A stretch of DNA of 9,555 bases from Lentisphaeria bacterium (GTDB lineage: Bacteria; Verrucomicrobiota; Lentisphaeria; Victivallales; Victivallaceae), in assembly GCA_900768505.1 (NCBI GenBank), contig CAAGED010000009.1, forward strand, positions 1 to 9,555, read 5' to 3'. The position numbers were made by a program, and so were the translations under genes. The notes beneath the pieces were generated by a model. The model was not told where the DNA came from. It ran no database searches and saw only the letters and a program-made list of their open reading frames with translations. Positions 1 through 6,359 of this stretch are shown here, in pieces; the stretch's first letter is position 1; every line of letters starts with the position of its first letter.

Positions 1-4
1 GATC

Positions 5-39
5 GGGTAGGAAGAAACTGTTGCCAGTTTCCTCCCCCC
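5..39 (-). other. Group II intron domain VI with bulged branch-point A
   Basis: On the minus strand a G-rich arm with GGAAACTG at its tip pairs with CAGTTTC followed by TTCCTACCC, closed by a GCAA tetraloop. Pairing is continuous, including G.U pairs, except for a single unpaired A at plus-strand position 8. That is the expected lariat branch point, and it lies 6 nt before the proposed 3' splice site at position 2. All 15 remaining pairs form, so the domain looks intact. Confidence 0.85.
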
Positions 40-42
40 TAA

Positions 43-76
43 GAACCGTACATGCGAGTTTCCCCACATACGGCTC
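43..76 (-). other. Group II intron domain V (catalytic hairpin)
   Basis: The minus strand reads GAGCCGTA, a 16-nt apical hairpin, a two-base TG bulge, then TACGGTTC: 34 nt in all, the canonical domain V length. The basal helix is 8 bp with one G.U pair. The AGC catalytic triad falls in the GAGCCG segment. The apical helix is closed by a GAAA tetraloop. No disrupting substitution is visible, so the intron core appears catalytically competent. Confidence 0.93.
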
Positions 77-121
77 AAGCCTTAATAAGACACTGATTCC
101 TCAGCATCCGGCCACAGGATT

Positions 122-1645
122 TTAAGGATGAAAAACGCGACAACCTATGGTTCCATTTTCTTTGCGATCCGCAAAATATTTGGAATCTTCGGTTGCGAAT
201 GGGTTGGCTGTTGCCTTGATTTTCTTATGGCGGAGGATTTTAACCTCATGTGGTTGAAATAGTGTAACCATTTTTCCGTTTTCGTCATAATCGAAAAATA
301 CCCAGTTGTTGTTTCCGATACGTGTAAAGTATTTATCTTTTACCCAACTATGATTTTTCTTTGGGTGTCTCCGACATGCCCAGTGCCATAATTTTCCAAA
401 CAACCAGTGTTCCAGTGCTTTGAACTCAAGACTGCTTGAGACAAATCTGTAATAATTTGTCCAGCCTCGCAACATTGGGTTTAGGCGGTTTATCAAATAA
501 ACCGTCTTGACTGTTTGGTTTGCCTTCAGCACGTCGTCGATTTTCTGCATGAACCTCTGAACTCTGCTTTCTGTCGGTTTTATGACCAGCTTACCATTAT
601 AGGTTCGGATATTGAATCCGAGAAAGTCGAATCCTGTTTCCATATTGGTGACTACGGTTTTTTCTTCCGAAAGGGTTAGCCCTCTTTCAGCCAAAAATTC
701 CCTTAACATGGGTTTGATTTCATTTTCCAGTAGTTCTTGCGAATCTCCTGTTACGATGAAGTCGTCGGCATATCGTACAAAGTTTACGTGGTGGTTGTGT
801 TCTTTGTTTGGCGAATGCCATTCCCAATGACCACTTTGTTTTCTCCATACTTTATACTTTTTGTTGAGCATAGTTTCAATGCCGTCTAAGACCATGTTGG
901 CTATTACGGGGGAGATGATGCCGCCTTGCGGTGTTCCCGCTTCGTTAAAAAGCAGTTCGTTGTTCTCCATATATCCGCATTTCAGCCATTGTGAAAGAAT
1001 CCGTTTCTCAACGGGGATGTGTTTCATAATCCACTCGTGGCTGATGTTGTCAAAACATCCTTTGATGTCGCCCTCCAGCACCCATTGCGGATGCGTGGCT
1101 CGGCTCATCATTGCCGCTATTTGGTCTATGGCGTCCTGACAGCTTCTATACGGACGAAATCCGTATGAGTTTGTGTCACCGGTAGTTTCGGCGATTGGTG
1201 CAAGTCCGGTGTTAAACACGGCTTGCATCGCTCTGTCTTTCATTGTCGGGATTCCAAGCGGTCGCAGTTTGTTGCTCCCCGGTTTCTGTATGTATTTTCT
1301 CCGGAGTGGTTTGGCGCGGTAGCTGTCCTGTTGTAATTCAAGGATTGCTTGCGCCTTGCGTTCGTTGCTTGCCCATGTCTCGCCATCGACTCCCGGCGTT
1401 TTGCTGCCGCGATTGGATGTAACACGCTTGATCGCCTCCGCTTTTGCGGAGAATGATCTTGTCAGAATTCGGGTCAGAGATTTTACTTTTCCGTATCTTC
1501 CTACCTGTTGTGCCTTCACAATTCGAGCCTGCAACCGTGCAACAGCCTTGCTTGTCTGGTTCCAGTTTATCCGGTTCCATTCAAGTTCGCCGCCAACGCG
1601 CACATCGGGAGGATTACCGACGTTCCTTTTTTCGCTTTTTGACAT
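122..1645 (-). CDS. ltrA: Group II intron reverse transcriptase/maturase (endonuclease domain absent)
   Basis: This is the intron-encoded protein that helps the intron fold and splice and copies it into DNA at new sites. It has 507 residues. The N-terminus (GNPPDV, then EWNRINW) and the RVT_N region at about 22-100 match chloroplast-like intron proteins. The reverse transcriptase core spans about 115-345, with D193 in EGDIKGCFDN, TPQGG at 238-242 and the catalytic YADD at 292-295. The maturase (X/GIIM) domain is at about 363-440, including RLNPMLRGWTNYYRF. The protein ends soon after the ANPF...YF segment, where relatives usually continue into an HNH endonuclease with CPxCG zinc motifs. No such motif is present, and only 45 nt separate the stop from domain V, so none is hidden in another frame. 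The ATG at 1645 has GGAG 10 nt upstream. It is expressed from within the intron RNA. Confidence 0.95.
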   Translation of the reverse strand: MSKSEKRNVGNPPDVRVGGELEWNRINWNQTSKAVARLQARIVKAQQVGRYGKVKSLTRILTRSFSAKAEAIKRVTSNRGSKTPGVDGETWASNERKAQAILELQQDSYRAKPLRRKYIQKPGSNKLRPLGIPTMKDRAMQAVFNTGLAPIAETTGDTNSYGFRPYRSCQDAIDQIAAMMSRATHPQWVLEGDIKGCFDNISHEWIMKHIPVEKRILSQWLKCGYMENNELLFNEAGTPQGGIISPVIANMVLDGIETMLNKKYKVWRKQSGHWEWHSPNKEHNHHVNFVRYADDFIVTGDSQELLENEIKPMLREFLAERGLTLSEEKTVVTNMETGFDFLGFNIRTYNGKLVIKPTESRVQRFMQKIDDVLKANQTVKTVYLINRLNPMLRGWTNYYRFVSSSLEFKALEHWLFGKLWHWACRRHPKKNHSWVKDKYFTRIGNNNWVFFDYDENGKMVTLFQPHEVKILRHKKIKATANPFATEDSKYFADRKENGTIGCRVFHP

Positions 1646-2220
1646 TTCTGTTTTACTCCACAGTCGTTATTGTGATTTAAGACCAGTTCGAAGTCTGCAC
1701 GCTTTCGCGTTACGGCATAGCCGCTATCCGCTTCATTACAAAGCGGCATTCGCTTTTTCGAACATCTCATATCCACATTCCTATCAATGTTCCTCACGGA
1801 ACACCTTCCCTTGCGGGAGGAATATGGACTTACCAAGTTTTGCTTGAATAACCATAATGGACGGGTTAGGTTCTGCCTCTTCACCGGAGCGTCTTTGTTC
1901 ACGTATGCGTATTCGAGACCGCATAGCCGCGCGCTCTTGCCTTTTGGCTCAAGCCTATCAATACCTTTGGCTTGTTCTAGGTAACGATGTTTATCAGCAG
2001 TTCACATATGTTAACCATACCATCCGAGCCTAGCACCTCTCCCCATGGTATTAGGGGAACGGACTCGCCTTACGGTTTGTCCTTACAGGTTCCATTGTCC
2101 CAGGGTCTTCATACGAACGAATTACTCCAAACGCATGCCCCGGTAGGCTACCATTGGTGAAACAATGGGCAGATTGATGTCTTTGGTAGGGTCTTTTGAA
2201 ATGTAAAAGTAAAAAAACAC
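1646..2220 (-). ncRNA. Group II intron 5' ribozyme region (domains I-III and start of IV)
   Basis: This non-coding stretch holds the folding scaffold of the intron. A hairpin with CCCC and GGGG arms (plus-strand about 2041-2057) displays EBS1. A further local hairpin, CCATTG/CAATGG, lies near the 5' end. Reading frames here are short and show no protein-like features. The length of about 575 nt is normal for bacterial group II introns. I did not assign every subdomain. A weaker EBS2 candidate, ATGCGT (plus-strand 2131-2136), could pair with exon bases ATGTAT using two G.U pairs. Confidence 0.8.
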
Positions 2221-3659
2221 CTAATATATACATCATCTGCAATTATTTCAAGCAACTTCTTGTCGAACCCCGGAATAATCATGGCAATATCAACGAAGGG
2301 TAATTCCGAGTCGCTGATGTAAAATTTTGCACACCTGCCACCATGGAGCTGCTCGACTTTCATCTGCCCGCCGACGCTACACGATGATTTATTCTCCACC
2401 GCCTGCGGCACTACCCGGGAGATGGCAAGCATTGCCGGCTGCAGGTACTTTGCGGCAGCCCGCCAGACGGCTTCGGCATCGACCTCAACAACTCGGCGCA
2501 GAAATTCCGCTGTAAAATTGGGATTACCGTTAAAAATCACTCCGCCGGCCGCATTGGAAACCATATTGTCCACGCCAGCCAGATCATGGGTGTAATTAAA
2601 AATCAGCCGTTGTTTCTCCTTGGTCAACATTGCTTCCGAGGGTGGGTTGTCAATAATCTCCCGACAGCTCCGACGCAGTGCCGCTTCCAACTCCAGCACC
2701 TTGTCCGGCTCGCAGACGGCGCAGATCTCCAACATTTCCAAGTTCGGGAGATTGGACAATTGGCATGATATATCCAGCGCCAATTTTTGTTCCCGCTTGA
2801 GTTTTTTAGTCAATATTGAACTGCGGTTCTGCCCCATTATTCCGCTAAGCAGTGCCAGTGCAAAATAATCAGCATCGGAGCAGTCACAAATCTTCACTCC
2901 GCAGTAAAGCCGGGCCACCTCGTCGTCAAAAATACTCTCCATGTTCCGGCCAGTCAAATTAGGCTGTATATCCGGCAGTGGCAACTCCAATAATTCGCCG
3001 TTATTCCACCTGCCGATGTACTCCTCCAATGTCTGAAACACCGCCTCCGGCTCCACATTTCCGCCCACCACAAAAAACATCCGTTCCGGCGCATAACGCC
3101 GCCGATAGTAGGAGACCAGTTCGGCGCAACTCAAATTTTTCAATCTGTTTTCGTACCCGATAATGGGAATTCCAGCCGGATGCCGGGGAAATACCAAATT
3201 CACCAATCCCAAATACCCGCTCCAGGCCGGCGAATCGTTGCACATGGCGCATTCCCGGAGAATAACCGGCTTTTCCGCCGCAAAATCCTCTTCCCGAAGT
3301 AATGGCGCACTAACCATGTCGGCAATAATTTCGCATCCAAGTTTGAAGTGTTCAGCCGGGAGTTCGCAGTAATATCTGGTGCGGTCGAACCCGGTGCAGG
3401 CGTTCACATATCCGCCAAGACCGTTAATTATTTCAGCGATCCGGCGTCCGGGGAATTTTGCGCTGCCCTTAAAGAGCATGTGTTCCAGAAAGTGTGATAC
3501 ACCGCTGCCGGTAAGTTTTCCCTCGTGAATACTGCCGGTGCGGACAAAACAGTTGACCGATAAAATCGGCGAATTAGCCCGCGGCACCACGTATACGGCC
3601 ATATTATTGCGTAACAATCTGGATTTTACATCCAAATCAGGGATTGAATACTCGTCCAA
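2221..3659 (-). CDS. M16 family zinc metallopeptidase, 5' exon (interrupted by group II intron)
   Basis: This is a pitrilysin-type (M16, insulinase/processing peptidase) protease. The inverted zinc motif HFLEH is at residues 56-60, with ligands H56 and H60 and the catalytic E59. The distal ligand is E136 in VILRE, 75 residues later, which is normal family spacing. The first M16 domain spans roughly 1-220 and the M16_C domain roughly 225-410. A second unit appears to begin at about 435 (VEQLHGG, then LPFVDIAMIIPG). This suggests a two-unit enzyme of about 850 residues, of which only 479 codons plus two bases are visible. The frame continues to 2148, but the last 24 residues are intron-derived. 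Translation begins at TTG 3659 with GGAGGA 5 nt upstream, and the previous gene's stop is 2 nt away, implying coupled translation. No signal peptide is seen, suggesting a cytoplasmic enzyme. Full-length protein requires intron splicing. Confidence 0.9.
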
Positions 3660-3661
3660 TT

Positions 3662-4051
3662 TTATCCTCCAATATCAATTTTACAATCCAGTTCAGGCGC
3701 AGTGCGCCGGGCGGCAAAAATGCGATCACATTCGGCAAAGAGATCAAAATTGATATTGAAGTCCTCAATTTTGTCATTTTCGTCAGCGGCCAGCAGCCGA
3801 TTTCGGATCAGTTCGTAAACAATAAATCCCACATCACGGGCCGAAACCATCCCCCAATCCATCAGAACGTATTTGGCGAGGACACCGTATTCCTCCACCG
3901 CATAACGGCGCACAAACTTTAAGATTTCAACTGCCGAGAGATGACGTGGTGTTTCCAGCTTGCCGATAGCGGCGATAACGGCGTTATAAATAAATTCATA
4001 TGCATCCGCCGGGTAACGCGGATCAAGTTTAAATTGTGTTTTCCATTCCAT
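3662..4051 (-). CDS. Minf_1886 family protein (TIGR04138-like), function unknown
   Basis: This is a small soluble protein of about 129 residues with no signal peptide or membrane segment. It has the pattern I associate with the Minf_1886 family of PVC bacteria: DPRYPADAYEFIYNAV near the N-terminus, then LETPRHLSAVEIL, an aromatic-rich RRYAVEEYG segment, VLMDWG, and DVGFIVYELIRNRLL. The biochemical role is unknown. Its stop codon overlaps the ribosome binding site of the M16 peptidase gene downstream, so the two are very likely one operon. The start is uncertain. ATG at 4051 has AGGAG about 14 nt upstream, which is long spacing. A GTG at 4066 would add MDKIF and fits family length slightly better, but it sits directly on the AGGAG. 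The divergent rsmI gene lies about 390 nt away. Confidence 0.8.
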   Translation of the reverse strand: MEWKTQFKLDPRYPADAYEFIYNAVIAAIGKLETPRHLSAVEILKFVRRYAVEEYGVLAKYVLMDWGMVSARDVGFIVYELIRNRLLAADENDKIEDFNINFDLFAECDRIFAARRTAPELDCKIDIGG

Positions 4052-4066
4052 AAAAATCTTGTCCAC

Positions 4067-4452
4067 TCCTAAAAAGCAGGCGAATTAATTACTGAATAAA
4101 TTGTTTTAACAAAAAATATGCTGCCAAAACTCCGGAATATTTTCACAACACCTAAACTTTACAATTATTTGGCAATATTTCCAATTTTTTTAACGATAAT
4201 TTGTGTATTTTTTTTATAATCTAAAAATGCAAATTTTTTTCATAATATTCAACTGGTATTTTAAGCATTTTGTGGTATAAGTATAATTGTGTCGGTTGAA
4301 AATTTTTCAGATTCGGAAAAACTTTCATTTCATATTTTTGCGGCGTAAAAAAATTCCATTGGCCAATTATAATCGCCGCCGGCGGCAAAACTACGAGGCG
4401 AACCGCTGAATCAATTCAAAAAAAATCATTTAGAGCCCGGCTTGAGACAATC
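4067..4452. other. AT-rich divergent intergenic region
   Basis: This stretch of 386 nt separates the leftward M16 unit from the rightward rsmI cluster and should contain both promoters. It is rich in A and T runs and has no convincing reading frame. A 12-nt perfect palindrome of GCC/GGC triplets is at 4375-4386, and a TTGTT/AACAA inverted repeat at 4101-4112. A plausible rightward -10 box is at 4282. I found no equally good leftward promoter and no RNA gene. Confidence 0.7.
4259..4287 (+). promoter_or_regulatory. Possible promoter for rsmI
   Basis: A perfect TATAAT lies at 4282-4287. The hexamer 17 nt upstream, TTTTAA (4259-4264), matches the sigma70 -35 consensus at only three of six positions. 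It would give a leader of about 160 nt before rsmI. The surroundings are very AT-rich, so chance matches are likely. Confidence 0.3.
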
Positions 4453-5178
4453 ATGAACAATTTAGAACAATCCAGCGGCATACTTTATGTGATATCAACA
4501 CCAATCGGCAACCTGGAAGATATTACCCAGCGGGCGCTGCGGGTGCTTGCCGAGGTGAATTATATCGCCGCCGAAGATACCAGACGCACCAGGCAGCTTC
4601 TTACGCATTTCAATATCAACGCCAAGCTGATCAGTTACCACTCCTTTAATGAGCATCAGAAAACCGATTCCATCTGCCATGATTTAGCCGCCGGTCAAAA
4701 GGTGGCGGTGGTATCCGACGCCGGAACTCCAGCCGTGGCCGACCCCGGTTTTTTCATCGTCCGGCAGGCAGCCGAATTAGGCATAAAGGTGGAAATCATC
4801 CCCGGGGTTTCAGCATTGACCTTTGCGGCCAGTGCAGCGGCGCTGCCGGTGGATCGTTTTTCCTTTTATGGCTTTGCTCCGGTGAAATCTGGGCGCAAAC
4901 AAAAATTTTTTGAGGAGATCGCCGCCGAGAATAAGAGCGTATTTTTTTTCGAATCACCCTACCGGGTGGAAAAAACACTGCTGCTGATTGAAGAAATCAT
5001 GGGGCCAGAACGCCAAGTGGCGATTATACGCGAGGCGACCAAAATCCATGAGGAGGTCATCCGGGGCAAAATTTCAGAAATCAACGCGGCTAATGCCCAG
5101 CGTCAATGGAAGGGCGAATTTGTAATTGGAGTGGCGCCGGCGGCAGGGAAAAATTTTTCCGGGGAATTTGACGAATAA
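4453..5178 (+). CDS. rsmI: 16S rRNA (cytidine(1402)-2'-O)-methyltransferase RsmI
   Basis: This enzyme 2'-O-methylates C1402 in the decoding centre of 16S rRNA using S-adenosylmethionine. The protein has 241 residues and the tetrapyrrole-methylase fold typical of RsmI. Motifs in order are STPIGNLEDI at 15-24, AAEDTRRTRQLL at 39-50, SYHSFNEH at 61-68, the SAM-binding VVSDAGTPAVADPG at 86-99, PGVSAL at 117-122 and FFESPYRVEKT at 165-175. It ends at about the limit of the catalytic fold. Longer homologues such as the roughly 286-residue E. coli enzyme carry a further C-terminal helical region that is missing here. The ATG at 4453 has only a weak TTGAGA upstream. It is the first gene of the rightward cluster, and the end of its coding sequence contains the -35 box of the promoter for cmk. 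Confidence 0.95.
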   Translation: MNNLEQSSGILYVISTPIGNLEDITQRALRVLAEVNYIAAEDTRRTRQLLTHFNINAKLISYHSFNEHQKTDSICHDLAAGQKVAVVSDAGTPAVADPGFFIVRQAAELGIKVEIIPGVSALTFAASAAALPVDRFSFYGFAPVKSGRKQKFFEEIAAENKSVFFFESPYRVEKTLLLIEEIMGPERQVAIIREATKIHEEVIRGKISEINAANAQRQWKGEFVIGVAPAAGKNFSGEFDE

Positions 5179-5196
5179 CCTTTCAGCGTTTATAAT
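5168..5196 (+). promoter_or_regulatory. Strong sigma70-type promoter for cmk-ybgC-manA
   Basis: TTGACG (5168-5173, five of six to consensus) and TATAAT (5191-5196, six of six) are separated by exactly 17 nt. The -35 box lies inside the last codons of rsmI. The predicted start of transcription is at about 5203, inside the left arm of an inverted repeat, giving a leader of about 48 nt. Confidence 0.75.
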
Positions 5197-5199
5197 AAG

Positions 5200-5229
5200 T
5201 ACAATGACATTTTTCTGAGAATCATTGTA
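5200..5229. promoter_or_regulatory. 8-bp inverted repeat at the predicted cmk transcription start
   Basis: TACAATGA (5200-5207) and TCATTGTA (5222-5229) are perfect inverted arms separated by 14 nt. They lie just after the -10 box and before the cmk ribosome binding site at 5239. The repeat could be an operator, or a 5'-leader hairpin if transcription starts at its left edge. No T-run follows, so it is unlikely to be an rsmI terminator. Confidence 0.45.
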
Positions 5230-5250
5230 AAAAATTTTGGAGAGATTTTA

Positions 5251-5922
5251 ATGACTTCAGTCATCGCATTGGATGGACCGGCCGCTTCTGGTAAGAGTAC
5301 CCTCGCCGCAAAATTGGCGGAACGTTTGAATATTCCTTATATCAATACCGGCAATATGTATCGGGCAATCACCTACTTTGCCTTGCAGTCCAAGCTGGAT
5401 TTGACTAAGGATTGCAACGAAAAGGTATTTAAAGAATTATTGACCGGGCTGAAATTCGAATACCATCAGAATGATGAAGGCAAATATGAAATTGTTCTCA
5501 ATGGCGTCGCTCCAGGGGCAAAACTTCGTTCTCCGGAGGTGGCAAAATTTGTCAGCCCGGTCGCCGCATTGCCGGTGGTCCGAAATTTTCTTACCGCAAT
5601 CCAACGGCAGTGCGCGGCCAAAACACTGGTGGTGATGGAAGGGCGGGATATCGGCAGCGTGGTTTTCCCGGACGCTCAATATAAATTTTTCATTACTGCA
5701 TCGCCGCTGGAACGCGCCCGGCGGCGTCTGGCTCAAGCGGGAGAGGTAAAACCCGGCGAAACTTTGGAATCGGTGGCTGCCGCCATTGCCGAGCGGGATC
5801 GAATCGACTCCACCCGGGCGGTTGCGCCGCTGAAAAAAGCCGATGACGCAATTTTGATCGACAATACGGATTTGCAACTGGAAGATGTTCTTTCAATGGT
5901 GATTGCGAGAATAAAAAAATGA
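5251..5922 (+). CDS. cmk: Cytidylate kinase (CMP/dCMP kinase)
   Basis: The enzyme phosphorylates CMP and dCMP with ATP, supplying CDP and dCDP for nucleic acid and lipid precursors in the cytoplasm. At 223 residues it has the normal length for bacterial Cmk. The P-loop GPAASGKST is at 9-17. The nucleotide-binding segment NTGNMYRAI follows at 32-40, where many homologues have DTGAMYRA. GRDIGSVVFPDA and the arginine-rich lid region (ERARRRLAQ) are present, followed by ERDRIDSTRAVAPL, a hallmark of the family. The ATG at 5251 has GGAGAG 6 nt upstream, a good ribosome binding site. The gene has its own strong promoter and overlaps ybgC by 4 nt (ATGA), so it leads an operon with ybgC and manA. Confidence 0.97.
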   Translation: MTSVIALDGPAASGKSTLAAKLAERLNIPYINTGNMYRAITYFALQSKLDLTKDCNEKVFKELLTGLKFEYHQNDEGKYEIVLNGVAPGAKLRSPEVAKFVSPVAALPVVRNFLTAIQRQCAAKTLVVMEGRDIGSVVFPDAQYKFFITASPLERARRRLAQAGEVKPGETLESVAAAIAERDRIDSTRAVAPLKKADDAILIDNTDLQLEDVLSMVIARIKK

Positions 5923-6359
5923 ATTTTCACACTTCAAATTATCGGGTTCCATACGCCGACACCGACCAAATGGGAGTGGTATATTACGCCAACTACCTGG
6001 TATATTTTGAACGGAGCAGAACTGAAATGCTGCGGGATTGCGGTTTACCCTACTCAGTGTGCGAGGAGTTGGGATTTTTTTTGCCGGTAGTGGATGTACG
6101 CTGCCATTATTATGCTCCGGCGCATTATGATGAATTAATTACCTTCGAATCGGCGGTTGTAAAAATGCACGGAGTAAAATTGACCATCGCCAGCCGGGTG
6201 CGATGTGGCGAAAAACTACTGGTTGCCGGCGAGGTGGATTTGGTTTGTGTAAATCATCAACGCCGTCCGGTTCGTATTCCAACTCAAATGGTTGAAGCAT
6301 GCCAAAAATATATGATTAAAAATAATGACGAATTGAGGCCCTACAATGATTGCAAGTGA
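5919..6359 (+). CDS. ybgC: YbgC/FadM-type acyl-CoA thioesterase (hotdog fold)
   Basis: This is a 146-residue single-domain hotdog protein that hydrolyses acyl-CoA thioesters. The signature PYADTDQMGVVYYANYLVYFE at about 11-31 matches the 4-hydroxybenzoyl-CoA thioesterase/YbgC family, with the catalytic Asp in the DTD motif (D14 or D16). E. coli YbgC has VVYHASY where this protein has VVYYANY, a common variant. The natural substrate cannot be told from sequence. In proteobacteria ybgC sits beside tol-pal genes, but that context is absent here. The ATG overlaps the cmk stop by 4 nt and its ribosome binding site is weak, so translation is probably coupled. Its end overlaps manA by 14 nt. Confidence 0.9.
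   Translation: MNFHTSNYRVPYADTDQMGVVYYANYLVYFERSRTEMLRDCGLPYSVCEELGFFLPVVDVRCHYYAPAHYDELITFESAVVKMHGVKLTIASRVRCGEKLLVAGEVDLVCVNHQRRPVRIPTQMVEACQKYMIKNNDELRPYNDCK

Larger units (their letters stand above)
2..2220 (-). mobile_element. Group II intron, complete, with maturase ORF, inserted in M16 peptidase gene
   Basis: This is a self-splicing retroelement lying on the minus strand, with its 5' end at 2220 and its 3' end at about 2. The intron starts GTGTT, which deviates from the usual GUGYG. The six exon bases before it (TATTAG, plus-strand 2221-2226) pair perfectly with CTAATA in a CCCC/GGGG-closed hairpin (plus-strand 2049-2054), which acts as EBS1. About 575 nt of structured RNA (domains I-III) precede the maturase ORF, which sits in domain IV. 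Domain V (43-76) and domain VI (5-39, with a bulged branch A at 8) follow. The last two bases would be AT, matching the usual 3' AY end. The maturase resembles those of chloroplast-like bacterial introns. The 5' border is well supported. The 3' border is within a base or two of position 2. Confidence 0.9.

Noticed and set aside
612..1139. Plus-strand open frames opposite the reverse transcriptase gene
   Set aside because: They are antisense to well-supported RT motifs, have no recognisable domains, and lack good ribosome binding sites.
1567..1902. Open frame of 111 codons on the minus strand in the intron 5' region
   Set aside because: It overlaps structured domain I-IV RNA and the maturase start and shows no protein-like motif. 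It is best explained as ribozyme sequence.
2148..2220. C-terminal 24 residues of the M16 frame as genuine peptidase sequence
   Set aside because: They lie beyond the IBS1/EBS1-defined splice site and are composed of intron 5' sequence.
5200..5240. Intrinsic terminator of rsmI
   Set aside because: The inverted repeat is AT-rich, has a 14-nt loop and is followed by A then a short T stretch. It also lies downstream of a strong promoter.
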